NCBI GenBank assembly: GCA_019873655.1
Contig: JAIOAU010000019.1
Span: forward strand, 1 to 57,936
Direction: 5' to 3'
DNA length: 57,936 nt
From: Chloroflexota bacterium
GTDB lineage: Bacteria > Chloroflexota > Anaerolineae > Anaerolineales > Villigracilaceae
The position numbers and the translations under genes were made by a program. Positions 41,816 through 51,112 of the stretch are shown here, piece after piece. The notes beneath the pieces are model-generated. The model worked only from the letters and a program-made list of their open reading frames with translations, was not told the origin of the DNA and did not search any database. The stretch's first letter is position 1, and each line of letters begins with the position of its first letter.

Positions 41816-42913
41816 ATGAAACCAACCGAGAACGATTCCTCCCCCCGCTGCCGCCTGCGCGACCTCGGCCTCGCGCCGGGCATCCTGCCGACCGGCCCGC
41901 GCAACGACCTCACCGACGTTCCAGGGGTTCGGGTCGGCCACTTCACCCTCCGCCAGGGGGACGACGTCCGCACCGGCGCGACGGCCATCCTGCCGCATGG
42001 CGGCAACCTCTTTCAGGAAAAAGTCCCCGCCGGAGCGGCTGTCGCCAACGGCTTTGGCAAGATGACTGGCTACACGCAAATCGTCGAACTCGGCGAGATC
42101 GAGACCCCCATCCTGCTGACCAACACCCTAGCCGTCGGCCGCGCCGTCGAAGCCGTCCTCGACTGGACGCTGGCCCAGCCCGGCAACGAGCAGGTCCGCT
42201 CGGTCAACGCCGTGGTCGGCGAGACGAACGACGGCTGGCTCAACAACATCCGCAAGCGGGCGCTGACCAGCGACCAGATCCGGCAGGCGATCGAATCCGC
42301 CGGCGAGGGGCCGGTCGCCGAGGGCGCGGTCGGCGCGGGGACGGGGACCATCTGCTTCGGCTGGAAGGGCGGCATCGGGTCCAGTTCGCGCCGCCTGCCA
42401 GACTCTCTGGGCGGCTACACCGTCGGGGCGCTGGTCCAGACCAACTTCGGCGGCGTCCTGCAGGTCTGCGGACATCCGATCGGCCAGCGGCTCGGTCAGT
42501 ACTTCCTCAAGGACCAACTGGACCAGGCCGACGGTTCGATCCTGATCGTCCTGGCCGTCGACGCCCCCCTCTCGGACCGCAACCTGACGCGGCTGGCGCG
42601 GCGGGCCTTCGCCGGGCTGGCGCGCGCCGGCGCGGCCTTCAGCGACGGCTCCGGCGACTACGCCCTGGCCTTTTCCACCGCCGAATCCGTCCGCCGGACG
42701 CCCGAACGCCGCGCCGCCGTCCACGCCTACCCGGAACTGCCCAACGCCCTGCTCTCGCCGCTCTTCCTGGCCGCCATCGAAACGACCGAGGAAGCCATCT
42801 ACAACTCCCTGTGCATGGCCGTCACAACGGACGGCTATCGGGGAACGGTCGAGGCGCTGCCGCTGGAAACGCTGCGGGAGATAGGGAACGCCCCCTGCGC
42901 CAGGAATCTATGA
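41816..42913 (+). CDS. P1 family (DmpA-like) aminopeptidase
   Basis: The 365-residue self-processing Ntn-type peptidase is related to DmpA and beta-peptidyl aminopeptidases. TDVPGVRVGHFTL is the N-terminal signature, and GAGTGTICFGWKGGIGSSSR and VGALVQTNFGG follow. By comparison with DmpA/BapA, the autocleavage nucleophile should be Ser241 in ADG-SILIVLAVDAPLSDRN. It releases N-terminal residues such as Gly, Ala or beta-amino acids. No signal peptide is seen. It is coupled to EamA upstream and, by an ATGA overlap, to a lipoprotein downstream. Confidence 0.9.
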   Translation: MKPTENDSSPRCRLRDLGLAPGILPTGPRNDLTDVPGVRVGHFTLRQGDDVRTGATAILPHGGNLFQEKVPAGAAVANGFGKMTGYTQIVELGEIETPILLTNTLAVGRAVEAVLDWTLAQPGNEQVRSVNAVVGETNDGWLNNIRKRALTSDQIRQAIESAGEGPVAEGAVGAGTGTICFGWKGGIGSSSRRLPDSLGGYTVGALVQTNFGGVLQVCGHPIGQRLGQYFLKDQLDQADGSILIVLAVDAPLSDRNLTRLARRAFAGLARAGAAFSDGSGDYALAFSTAESVRRTPERRAAVHAYPELPNALLSPLFLAAIETTEEAIYNSLCMAVTTDGYRGTVEALPLETLREIGNAPCARNL

Positions 42914-43500
42914 AAAGAGTCTTGCTCCTGATCCTGACCTTCAGCCTGCTGACGGCCACCGCGGCCTGCCAACCCAAAACGACGGCCGCGCCCACGCCGT
43001 CGCTCACGCCCCCGCCAAAGACCCCCACCCCAAGCCCCGCTCCTACGTCCACGACCACCTTAAGTTACACCGAGTGCGGCTGGAACTGGGCGACCCAACC
43101 GCTTCCGGAACTTTCCGCCGAACTCGAAAGCGCCCTGCAAGAAAGTATCCAACTCCCCCTGGAGGCCCACGCGGAGGCATTCGGCGAACATTGCTTCGAC
43201 GGCCGCACCAACGAGGTCGCTTATTTTGTGGCCAGGGAGACCGATTTCTACATTACCGTCCACGCCGAAGCCCTCGACGATCGGGAGGCGCTCGGCAGGC
43301 TGACCGAGCAAATTCTGCTCGTCTTGCTGAGCCATTTCCCGGTCGAGGCGACGCCGGGGCCGCAGCCCGGCTATCTCTCCATCAACTTTGTCACAGACAT
43401 AGGGGAACTGCGGCTCCGCTTCGGCTGGTTCGATGCCGAATCGGCGCTGGGTAGCGGCCTGCACGGCGCATCCCTGTTGGAGGCCCTGGAAAGCCGCTAG
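42910..43500 (+). CDS. hypothetical lipoprotein
   Basis: The 196-residue precursor has a signal peptide ending in lipobox ATAAC and a TPSLTPPPKTPTPSPAP linker. The mature domain of about 140 residues contains ECGWNWATQPLPELSAELESALQESIQLPLEAHAEAFGEHC with two Cys that may pair. I recognise no family. It begins within the stop of the P1 peptidase (ATGA), so it is translated from the same mRNA. Confidence 0.72.
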   Translation: MKRVLLLILTFSLLTATAACQPKTTAAPTPSLTPPPKTPTPSPAPTSTTTLSYTECGWNWATQPLPELSAELESALQESIQLPLEAHAEAFGEHCFDGRTNEVAYFVARETDFYITVHAEALDDREALGRLTEQILLVLLSHFPVEATPGPQPGYLSINFVTDIGELRLRFGWFDAESALGSGLHGASLLEALESR

Positions 43501-43512
43501 ACACCGAGGCGC

Positions 43513-44502
43513 CTATTCTCCATTAACCAGACGCAAAATCTCGTCTTTCAAAGCGCCGTTGCAAGCAATCGCCTCGCCGTACGTGTGGCCTTCCTCGCCG
43601 CTCCAACTGCCGAAGTATCCGCCCGCCTCGCGGAAGATGGGCGGGAAGGGGCCGCAATCCCAGACGTTCATCACCGGGTCGAGCATCACCTCGGCGCGGC
43701 CGGTGGCAACCAGCAGGTAGCCGTAGGCGTCGCTCCAGCCGCGCATCGCAAAGGCGCGGGCGTTGAGACGCTCGAAGGCGGCCTGGCGTCCGTACTTCGG
43801 CATGTTGCGGAGATTCGTGTAACAAACGTACGCCTCCTCCATCCGCGCCACCTCCGAGACACGCGCCCGCCGCCCGTTCCACCAGCAGCCGAGGCCGTCG
43901 GCGGCGCAGAGCATCTCGTCCAGGGCCGGGAAGTAGGCCGCGCCGACGCGGACGACGCCCTCGACCTCCAGCCCAATCAGGACGCCATAGAGCGGGACGC
44001 CGCGCACGAAGGATTTGGTGCCGTCAATGGGGTCGATGAGCCAGCGCCAGCGGTCAACGGACTCTGTCACGAAATCACGGATTGGAGCGGATTGGTCAAC
44101 GGACTCTGGCCCGGATTCACGGATGGGAACGGATTGGTCAACGGACTCTGTCACGGAATCACGGATGGGAACGGATTGGTCAACGGACTCTGTCACGGAA
44201 TCACGGATGGGAACGGATTGGTCAACGGACTCTGTCACGGAATCACGGATTAGAACGGATTTGTTTAAAGAGTCGGGGATGCTGGAAAAGCCGAATTCTT
44301 CGCCCAGAATGGCGTGGCCGGGGAAGCGGCGCTCGATTTCAGCGCGGATGAATTCCTCGGCGGCGCGGTCGGCGGCGGTGACGGGGGTATCGTCGGCCTT
44401 GAAGTCCGGCCGCAGGCCGGTCTGGTAGTAGCCGAGGGTGAGGCGTCCGGCGCGGTAGGCGGTCTGGACGGCGAAGTCGAGGTAGGGCTGCCAATCGGTC
44501 AT
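43513..44502 (-). CDS. inositol-monophosphatase family enzyme (HisN-like) with repeat insertion
   Basis: The 329-residue protein has the Mg-dependent phosphatase motifs GEEFG, WLIDPIDGTKSFVRG and VWDCGP, closest to histidinol-phosphatase HisN-type enzymes. Normally GEEFG and DPIDGT are about 20 residues apart. Here some 75 residues of 14-residue repeats (SVTESVDQSVPIRD) are inserted between them, encoded by a 42-bp tandem repeat. The rest of the enzyme is intact, so the insert is probably a tolerated, disordered loop near the active site. Whether activity is altered is unknown. Confidence 0.85.
   Translation of the reverse strand: MTDWQPYLDFAVQTAYRAGRLTLGYYQTGLRPDFKADDTPVTAADRAAEEFIRAEIERRFPGHAILGEEFGFSSIPDSLNKSVLIRDSVTESVDQSVPIRDSVTESVDQSVPIRDSVTESVDQSVPIRESGPESVDQSAPIRDFVTESVDRWRWLIDPIDGTKSFVRGVPLYGVLIGLEVEGVVRVGAAYFPALDEMLCAADGLGCWWNGRRARVSEVARMEEAYVCYTNLRNMPKYGRQAAFERLNARAFAMRGWSDAYGYLLVATGRAEVMLDPVMNVWDCGPFPPIFREAGGYFGSWSGEEGHTYGEAIACNGALKDEILRLVNGE
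44052..44261. repeat. five copies of a 42-bp tandem repeat inside the HisN-like gene
   Basis: Units start at 44052, 44094, 44136, 44178 and 44220 with GGTCAACGGACTCTGTCACG. The three central copies are nearly identical and the outer two are diverged, suggesting internal expansion. The 42-bp length (14 codons) keeps the frame. Confidence 0.92.
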
Positions 44503-44544
44503 ACAATTTGCTCCTGTAACCGCAGGTCGGACTGGCAGTCCAAC

Positions 44545-47166
44545 CTACGCGGCAAGCAATTTCTCCAACAGCGCCTGCTCCTCCTGCTCGCTCTTCACCT
44601 CCCCATCCAGCCAGGCGTCGCGCAGGCGGCGCAAAATCTTGCGGAAGGAGGGGCCGGGGGGCAGGCCGCGCGCCTGCAGGGTGTGACCGGTCGTCTGCGG
44701 GCGGACGCGCCGCCAGCGGGCAAGATACGCTTCGAGCGGAAGGCGCTCTTCGGGGGCGGCCGCCAGCCAGACGGCAAAGACCGCCAGCGGCGGGACGTCC
44801 TCCAGCCGGGCGACGACCGCGCTCGGCTTCGCCCCGGCCAGGGCGGGAAGGTCGGCGCGCAGGTCGCGGGCGGCCAGGAGGGCGGCGCGCAGCGTCACCG
44901 GCAGACGCAAGCGGGCGCAGACGGCGTGAATCTGCGCCGGGGGCAGGTCGGAAAGCCAGAGGAGGTAGCCCAACGCCCGGCGGCGCGGCGTCTGCCGCAG
45001 GTCCGGGAGCGGCCCCCACCCGGCAGGCGGCGGCTGGTCGAGTCCGGCGGTCAGCCGCGCCTTCAGCGAGTCGTCCCAGGGCAGGGCCGGATGGATGGCC
45101 CTCAGCAGGCCGAGTTCGTCCAGGCGGGCGAGCATCGAGACGGCCGCCGGTTCGTCCAGGATGAGGTCGAGTTCGTGTCCGACGCGCTCCGGCGAGAGTT
45201 TCTCCAGCAGGGAGCGGGCCTCGTTCATCAGTTGCAGGGTGCGGGCCTCGATGCGGAAGTCGAAACGCTGTTCAAAGCGGACGGCGCGCAGCATGCGGGT
45301 CGGGTCGTCCACAAAAGAGAGCGAGTGCAGGACGCGCACCAGGCCGGCGCGCAGGTCGGCCAGGCCGCCCCAGTAGTCGAGCAGTTCGCCGTAGTGACGC
45401 CCGTCGAGGCGCAGGGCGAGGGTGTTGATGGTGAAGTCGCGGCGGTGCAGGTCGAGTTTGATGGAGCCGCGCTCGACGGTCGGCAGGGCAGTCGGACGCT
45501 CGTAGAATTCGGTGCGGGCGGTGATGAAGTCGAGGAATTCGGGCAGGGCCGCCCGGCTGTGGATGCCGAGTTTGGAGACTTTGAAGCCGTCGTGCAGGAA
45601 CCACTTGGCCGTGCCGAAGCGGCTGTGACCGGTGACCCGCCCGCCGTAGCGATGGGCGAGGGCTTTGGCGAGGGCGATGGCGTCGCCCTCCACCACCAGG
45701 TCGAAATCCAGGCCGGGGCGGTCGAGCAGGAGGTCGCGCACGAAGCCGCCGACGATGTAGAGGGCGGCGTTCTGTTCGGCGGCCGCGGCGATGACGGCGC
45801 GCAGGAGGGTCAGGCGTTCGGGCGGCAGGGCCTGCTCCAGTTTGTCGGCCAGACTGCGGGCGCGGGCCGCGGGCGGACGGGGGGCGAGGGTCTTGAGCAG
45901 GTCGGTGCGGGTGACGATGCCGACGACGCGGCCGCTCTCGTCCACCACCGGCACCTGCCCCCAGCCGGAGTCGGTCATCACGGCCTGCAAATGCTGGACC
46001 GAATCGGTCGGGCGGACGGTCACTTCGCCGGCTTCCATCAGGCTGGCGGCGGTCAGGTTGAGTTTGTGCGCCAGGGCGCGGTCCACGGCGCGGCGGGTGA
46101 GCAGACCGACGACGCGTCCCTCCTGCACCACCGGGAAGCCCTCGTAGCCGTACTTTTGCATCAGGCGGGCGGCCTCGTGGACGGGCGTGGACGGGTCGAG
46201 CAGACGCGGGCGGCCGGACATAATCTGCGCCACGCTGACCGAGGGACGGATGTAGCGCGGCAAAATCTGGAGGAGTTCGGCCTCCAGCGCGGCGAGCGTT
46301 TCGGGACCCGGCGGCCGGTCGGCAGCGCGGACGAGGGCGGCCGCAGCCCGGTCGTGGCCGCCGCCGCCGAAGTGGGCCGCGATGGCCGAGACGTCAATCC
46401 CGTCGGCGGCCGAGCGCGCCACCAGACGCGTCCCTTCGACGGTGGTCACCAGCACGAACAGGGCGTCGGGGTCGAGCAGGTCGCGCAGTTTGTGCGTCAG
46501 GCTGGAGATTTCCTCCACCAGTCCGCCGGCCTCGGCCGCCGCAATGACCACGCGGTAGCCGTGAATATGATGCGTTTTGACATTCGTCAGCAACTGGTCA
46601 TAGACGGCGCGCTGCTCGAGCGAGAGCGGCGGGTTGAGGAAGCGGGTGACCACGCGCAGGTCGGCGCCCGCTTCGAGCAGCCAGGCGGCGGCGCGGGCGT
46701 CGCGGGCGGTGGTGCGGACGTAGGTCAGCGAGCCGGTGTCCTCGTACACGCCCAGCAGGAGCAGGGTGGCCTGGAGGGTAGTCAGGCCGAATCCGTTCTC
46801 GGCAAGTTGTTCGACCAGCAGGGTGGTGGTCGCCCCGATTTCCTCGGCGCGCACCTCCCAGTCGGCGGGCAGGCCGGGGCGCACGGGGTGATGATCGAGG
46901 ACGCGCACGCGGGTGGCGGCGCTCATCCCCTTGAGCGTGACCAGCGACTGCGTGTCCACCAGGGTCACGGCTTCGACGGTCCCGGCGGGCAGGTCGCGGG
47001 CGTCCATGAAGGGCAGGTCGGCCCCGTAGAGGGTCAGGAAGGAGCGCACGTTGCGATTGACGCGGCGCGGCAGGACGGGAATCGCCCCCTCGTCGAGGAG
47101 CGCCGCGCCAAACAGCGAAGCAATCGCATCGAAATCGGCCTGCTCGTGGGTCAGGATGACGCGCAT
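44545..47166 (-). CDS. DHH-CBS-CBS-tRNA nucleotidyltransferase (CCA-adding type) fusion
   Basis: The 873-residue protein has a DHH phosphoesterase (about 1-150: THEQADFDAIASL, VDTQ, LDHHP), DHHA1 with GGGGHDRAAAA (about 285-295), two CBS domains (about 315-430) and a nucleotidyltransferase/poly(A)-polymerase head (about 455-870). The last has GGFVRDLLLDRPGLDFDLVVEGD with two catalytic Asp, RRDFTINTLAL and DDPTRMLRAVRFEQRF. Aquifex and other deep-branching bacteria have this architecture for CC- or A-adding enzymes. It matches the tRNA-Ser gene here, which lacks an encoded CCA. ATG 47166 starts the DHH domain; the longer frame is unsupported. Confidence 0.9.
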   Translation of the reverse strand: MRVILTHEQADFDAIASLFGAALLDEGAIPVLPRRVNRNVRSFLTLYGADLPFMDARDLPAGTVEAVTLVDTQSLVTLKGMSAATRVRVLDHHPVRPGLPADWEVRAEEIGATTTLLVEQLAENGFGLTTLQATLLLLGVYEDTGSLTYVRTTARDARAAAWLLEAGADLRVVTRFLNPPLSLEQRAVYDQLLTNVKTHHIHGYRVVIAAAEAGGLVEEISSLTHKLRDLLDPDALFVLVTTVEGTRLVARSAADGIDVSAIAAHFGGGGHDRAAAALVRAADRPPGPETLAALEAELLQILPRYIRPSVSVAQIMSGRPRLLDPSTPVHEAARLMQKYGYEGFPVVQEGRVVGLLTRRAVDRALAHKLNLTAASLMEAGEVTVRPTDSVQHLQAVMTDSGWGQVPVVDESGRVVGIVTRTDLLKTLAPRPPAARARSLADKLEQALPPERLTLLRAVIAAAAEQNAALYIVGGFVRDLLLDRPGLDFDLVVEGDAIALAKALAHRYGGRVTGHSRFGTAKWFLHDGFKVSKLGIHSRAALPEFLDFITARTEFYERPTALPTVERGSIKLDLHRRDFTINTLALRLDGRHYGELLDYWGGLADLRAGLVRVLHSLSFVDDPTRMLRAVRFEQRFDFRIEARTLQLMNEARSLLEKLSPERVGHELDLILDEPAAVSMLARLDELGLLRAIHPALPWDDSLKARLTAGLDQPPPAGWGPLPDLRQTPRRRALGYLLWLSDLPPAQIHAVCARLRLPVTLRAALLAARDLRADLPALAGAKPSAVVARLEDVPPLAVFAVWLAAAPEERLPLEAYLARWRRVRPQTTGHTLQARGLPPGPSFRKILRRLRDAWLDGEVKSEQEEQALLEKLLAA

Positions 47167-47317
47167 GAGGAAATTGTAACCGATTTTGCAAAGACGGGAT
47201 GAGAATGAGACGCTGGTTCTCTGGGGATCGAGAGGTGTATTCCAGCAGCCTTTTCGCAAATTACGGATCTTCGGCCGAAAGGGACAAAAGTCACTTTTTT
47301 GGGGTTACAAAATTTCC

Positions 47318-47323
47318 TATAAT
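47318..47323 (+). promoter_or_regulatory. -10 box upstream of the TolB-like lipoprotein gene
   Basis: TATAAT lies 48 nt before ATG 47372, with a T-rich stretch in the -35 position. The 205-bp gap 47167-47371 separates divergent genes and holds no other feature that I can see. Confidence 0.5.
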
Positions 47324-47371
47324 CGAAGATACACCCGTTTCGTTTCTTTCATTCGCCAAGGAGGAGACCCA

Positions 47372-48472
47372 ATGACAAGGAAAACAAGCCGATCCAAAAT
47401 GCTTCTGGTTCTTCTGATTCCGATGACCATCGCTGCTCTCTCCTGCACGACCGTCCCCGCCCTCTTCGCCACCCCCACCCCGACCGTCACGCCGACCCCC
47501 ACTTCTACCCCCACCCCCACCCTCACGCCGACGCCGACCCCCAGCCCGACGCCGCAAGGGGGAGGAGAATGGATCGTCTTCGCCTCCCGACCAAACGCGG
47601 ACGCCAACAGCGACATCTACGTCATGCGGCCGGATGGCTCCGGCCTGCGCCGTCTCACCAATGGGCCGGGAAACAACTGGTCGCCAGACCTGTCGCCCGA
47701 TGGACGGCGGGTGGTCTTCGTCTCGGACCGCGACCGGAACAAGCAGCTCTACCTCATCAACATCGACGGCAGCGGGCTGACGCGCCTGACCTACACCGGC
47801 GACAACTACGATCCAGCCTGGGCGCCCGATGGACAGCAGATTGCTTTCGTCTCGGCCCGCAGCGGAACCCAGCGGACCGAAATCTGGACGGCGCGCATCG
47901 GCGACCGAGGCCTGGAACTCTCGACTCTCACCCTCGTCACCTATGACAATTACGATGACCGCGACCCTTCCTGGTCGCCGGATGGAAGCCGGATTGTGTA
48001 CGCCTCGTTCCGCGAGGACGGCGGCTACAACCTCTTCATCATCCCGGCCAGCGGCGGCCAGCCCACGCAATTGACCAACACCAGAGACTGGGACCGCTCG
48101 CCGCGCTGGTCGCCGAACGGCCGATTCATCGCCTTTACCCGCTGGGCGACCGAAGCCATCACCGACAACCGTTCCTTCTGGGTCGGTGAAAGTTGGGACA
48201 ATCGCATGGCCATAATCTACATAGACAATTGGGAATTGCTGGATTTGCCGGGCAGCATCTACTTGATCGGCATCGGCGGTGAAGGACTGTATCGCCTGAC
48301 CAATGAGACCAGCGAAAACTGGGCGCCCTGCTGGTCGCCGGACGGCCAGTGGATTGCCTTTGTCTCCGACCGAGGCGGCGACTACGAACTCTATATCATG
48401 AACACCAACGGCGGTCTGGTCACGCCGCTGACAACCAGCGACAGCCTCGACAGCATGCCCAGTTGGAGATGA
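47372..48472 (+). CDS. TolB-like beta-propeller lipoprotein
   Basis: The 366-residue precursor has lipobox ALSC, a TPTPTVTPTP linker and about six PD40 blades with the repeated SPDGRRVVFVSDRDRN / APDGQQIAFVSARSG / SPDGQWIAFVSDRGG pattern. The blades fill the rest of the protein and should form one six-bladed propeller. It is probably a surface-exposed binding protein. AAGGAGGAGACCCA is a strong ribosome site. It is a shorter paralogue of the protein at 1463-3280. Confidence 0.88.
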   Translation: MTRKTSRSKMLLVLLIPMTIAALSCTTVPALFATPTPTVTPTPTSTPTPTLTPTPTPSPTPQGGGEWIVFASRPNADANSDIYVMRPDGSGLRRLTNGPGNNWSPDLSPDGRRVVFVSDRDRNKQLYLINIDGSGLTRLTYTGDNYDPAWAPDGQQIAFVSARSGTQRTEIWTARIGDRGLELSTLTLVTYDNYDDRDPSWSPDGSRIVYASFREDGGYNLFIIPASGGQPTQLTNTRDWDRSPRWSPNGRFIAFTRWATEAITDNRSFWVGESWDNRMAIIYIDNWELLDLPGSIYLIGIGGEGLYRLTNETSENWAPCWSPDGQWIAFVSDRGGDYELYIMNTNGGLVTPLTTSDSLDSMPSWR

Positions 48473-48503
48473 CAGCGCCGCCCAGAGAAACCGCTCTCGT
48501 CCT

Positions 48504-49985
48504 TCAACCCTCTAAATCCTCCAACACCATCCCGGCCGCGACCGCCCCCGAAAGCGCCACCATCGGGACCCCGCCGCCGGGATGGGTCGTCCCGCCGGCA
48601 AAGTACAGGCCGCGCGCCTGGCGCGAGCGGTTGTGCGGACGCAGGAAAGCCGCCAGGCGCTGGTTGGACGAGGCCCCATAGAGCGCGCCGCGGTAAGCGC
48701 CGGTCTGGCGCTCGATGTCGGCCGGCGTCAGAATCCGCTCGAAGCGAATCGCCGGGCGGAGGTCGTACCCAAACGCCGCCAGGCGGTCGAGGACGCGGTC
48801 GCGGTAGGCGGCGGCTTGCGCCTCCCAGTCCCAGGCGGGGCCGAGGGCCGGGGCGTTGACCATCACGAACCAGTTCTCGCCCCCCGGCGGGGCATGCGAA
48901 GGGTCGGTCTTGGAGGTGATGGCCGCATAGACGGTCGGCTCGGCGGGCGGGACGCCGCGCCGGAAAATGTCGTCGAACTCGGCGCGGTAGTCGCGGCTGA
49001 AGAAGATGTTGTGATGCGCCAGGTCGGGGAAGGCGCGATCCAGCCCCAGGAGCAGGAGGAAGCCCGAGCAGGAGGGCGGCCGGTTCAGGGTCCGGGACAG
49101 CAGGCGGGGCGGCAGGACGCCGGGGGCCAGCAACTTCGCGTAGACGGCGGCCACGTCCACGTTGGCGATGACGCGCTCGGCGGGGACGAACTCCCCGGCG
49201 CGGGTCGTCACGCCGCGCACGCGCCCGTCGCGGACCTCGATCCGCTCGACCGGCGTCCCCAGGCGGATTTCGACGCCCAGTTCGCGCGCCAACTTCTCCA
49301 GGGCGCGGGCAATCGCATAGACCCCGCCCTGCGGATACCAGACGCCGCCTGCCAGTTCGACCGCCGCGATGACGTTCAGGGTGGCCGGGGCCTGATAGGG
49401 ACTCGCCCCCACGTAGGTAGCAAACCGCCCGAGCAATTGGCGCAGGCGCGGGTCGCCGACGAACGAACGGATCGAACCGGCCATCGTCCGAAACGGGTCG
49501 ATTTTGAAAACATCGAGGAGGGGGAAATCCGGCGCGCTCTTCAGCGAGAGCGGCGGGCCGAAGATGAACACCCGCCGGGTGAGCCGATAGATGCGGGAGG
49601 CGTGCGCCAGGTAACGCAGGTAGCCGTCCACGTCGCGGGGGGAGAAAGATTCGATTTGAGGCAGCAAATCGGCGAGGGCGCGAGAGAGGTCGAGGCGCGA
49701 GCCGTCGGGGTAGAAATAGCGCGTCAGCGGATCGACCGGCAGCAGAGTCAAATAGTCGGACAGCCGACGGCCGGCGGCGGCGAAGAGGTCTTCGAAGACG
49801 GGACGCATGGTGATGACGGAGGGGCCGGTGTCGAAGCGGAAGCCTGCCGCCCGAATCTCGCCCATCTTGCCGCCGACGCGGTCGTTTTGCTCGATGATGA
49901 CTACGCGCAAACCGCGCGCCGCCAGGCGGACGGCGGCGCTCAGGCCGCCGATCCCCGCCCCGATGATCACAACGGAGTCGTTCAT
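48504..49985 (-). CDS. carotenoid desaturase (CrtI/CrtD family)
   Basis: The 493-residue FAD enzyme has the N-terminal dinucleotide motif VVIIGAGIGGLSAAVRLAARG and the C-terminal CrtI signature GLYFAGGTTHPGGGVPMVALSGAVAAGMV. It would dehydrogenate phytoene (CrtI) or a hydroxylated carotene end (CrtD). Because it sits with CruF- and CruG-like genes and no crtB or crtE is present, a CrtD-type 3,4-desaturase role is plausible. Its ATG overlaps the stop of the glycosyltransferase gene (ATGA). Confidence 0.88.
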   Translation of the reverse strand: MNDSVVIIGAGIGGLSAAVRLAARGLRVVIIEQNDRVGGKMGEIRAAGFRFDTGPSVITMRPVFEDLFAAAGRRLSDYLTLLPVDPLTRYFYPDGSRLDLSRALADLLPQIESFSPRDVDGYLRYLAHASRIYRLTRRVFIFGPPLSLKSAPDFPLLDVFKIDPFRTMAGSIRSFVGDPRLRQLLGRFATYVGASPYQAPATLNVIAAVELAGGVWYPQGGVYAIARALEKLARELGVEIRLGTPVERIEVRDGRVRGVTTRAGEFVPAERVIANVDVAAVYAKLLAPGVLPPRLLSRTLNRPPSCSGFLLLLGLDRAFPDLAHHNIFFSRDYRAEFDDIFRRGVPPAEPTVYAAITSKTDPSHAPPGGENWFVMVNAPALGPAWDWEAQAAAYRDRVLDRLAAFGYDLRPAIRFERILTPADIERQTGAYRGALYGASSNQRLAAFLRPHNRSRQARGLYFAGGTTHPGGGVPMVALSGAVAAGMVLEDLEG

Positions 49986-51112
49986 AGTTGGATTCGTCTC
50001 CCTTTCCACTGCGGGCCGCCGTAGCGCGCCTGCCACCAGACCGCCCGTCCGGCAATCGCCGTCATCGCCAGCACCGAGAGCGGCAGGAGCAAGGCGTCCC
50101 CCAGCCGCTGACGGGTGACGGCGGCGGTCAGCATGCGCGTCCCCACGCCGAGCGCCGTCAGCAGGAGCGGCAGACAGGGCCAGCCGGCCAGCGGCCAGGC
50201 CCAGCCGGTCAGCAGCCAGAGCGGCGGAAACAGGAAAATCGCCCAATGAAACAGGGTCGAGAGGAACAAAAAGAATAGATTGCCGTGCCCAGCCAGGATG
50301 TTCTTGGCGTAGCCGTCGCGGACCTCGGGCCAGCCGGCGTACATGCGGCAGGCGATCTGCCCGTCGCCGTCGGCGAGGCGCAAGCGCAGACGCAGGCGTT
50401 TGGCCCGCCGGGCGAGAGTGATGTCTTCGATGATCGAGGCCTTGACGCCCTCGTGGCCGCCGAGCAGATGGTAGGCCTCCCGCCGAAAGGCCAGGCACTG
50501 ACCGTTGGCGGCGGCCATCGAAACGAAGGGCAGATAATGCACGCCCAGCACCGGCAGGTAGCCGACGATGGTCAGCGCCATGAGCGGCACGACCAGCCGT
50601 TCGCCCCAGGTTTCGGTGCGCTGGGTGGGCCAGACGGAGGCCATGTCGGCGCGGCTGGCTTCCAGGTAGGCGATCAGGGCGGCGAGGGCGCCGGGAGACC
50701 AGTCCACGTCGGCGTCGGTGAAGACCAACACCTCGCCGCGCGCCGCCTCGGCCAGTTGGGCGCAGGCCCAGTTCTTGCCGAGCCAGCCGGGGGGCAGATC
50801 GGCCCCGGCCAGCAGGCGCAGGCGCGGGTCGCCGGCGGCCGCGGCGCGGATGGCGTCGGCCGTCCCGTCGCGGGAGGCGTCGTCGAGGATGACCAGTTCG
50901 AAGCGCGGATAGTCCTGCGCCAGCAGGCTGCGCACGGTCGCGGCAATGCGGGCGGCCTCGTCCCGGGCCGGGATGAGCACCGACACGAACGGCCTGCGCC
51001 CCGTCCTCCTGCCGACAAAACGGCCCAGGCGCGGAAAGGTCAGCGCGTTGAGGCAGGCGATCAGGGCAATCAGACAGAGAACGCCGGCGACGAAGAAAAT
51101 GAAAAGAGTCAT
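49982..51112 (-). CDS. family 2 glycosyltransferase, carotenoid (CruG/CrtQ-like)
   Basis: The 376-residue membrane-bound GT2 has an N-terminal helix (FIFFVAGVLCLIALIACLNAL), a GT-A domain with VLIPARDEAARI, VILDDASRDGT, FTDADVDW (DxD) and the acceptor motif (EGVKASIIEDITLA), and three C-terminal helices. This layout fits carotenoid glycosyltransferases such as CruG or CrtQ, which glycosylate a tertiary hydroxyl made by CruF. It overlaps both neighbours by 4 nt, so the three genes form one operon. Confidence 0.85.
   Translation of the reverse strand: MTLFIFFVAGVLCLIALIACLNALTFPRLGRFVGRRTGRRPFVSVLIPARDEAARIAATVRSLLAQDYPRFELVILDDASRDGTADAIRAAAAGDPRLRLLAGADLPPGWLGKNWACAQLAEAARGEVLVFTDADVDWSPGALAALIAYLEASRADMASVWPTQRTETWGERLVVPLMALTIVGYLPVLGVHYLPFVSMAAANGQCLAFRREAYHLLGGHEGVKASIIEDITLARRAKRLRLRLRLADGDGQIACRMYAGWPEVRDGYAKNILAGHGNLFFLFLSTLFHWAIFLFPPLWLLTGWAWPLAGWPCLPLLLTALGVGTRMLTAAVTRQRLGDALLLPLSVLAMTAIAGRAVWWQARYGGPQWKGRRIQL

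Noticed and set aside
40842-42913. A longer P1 peptidase starting at 41120 inside the EamA gene
   Set aside because: The extra residues are an out-of-frame reading of EamA; ATG 41816 begins the conserved family N-terminus.
44314-47202. A 962-codon open frame on the plus strand
   Set aside because: It is antisense to the DHH-CBS-nucleotidyltransferase gene and has no domain-like features.
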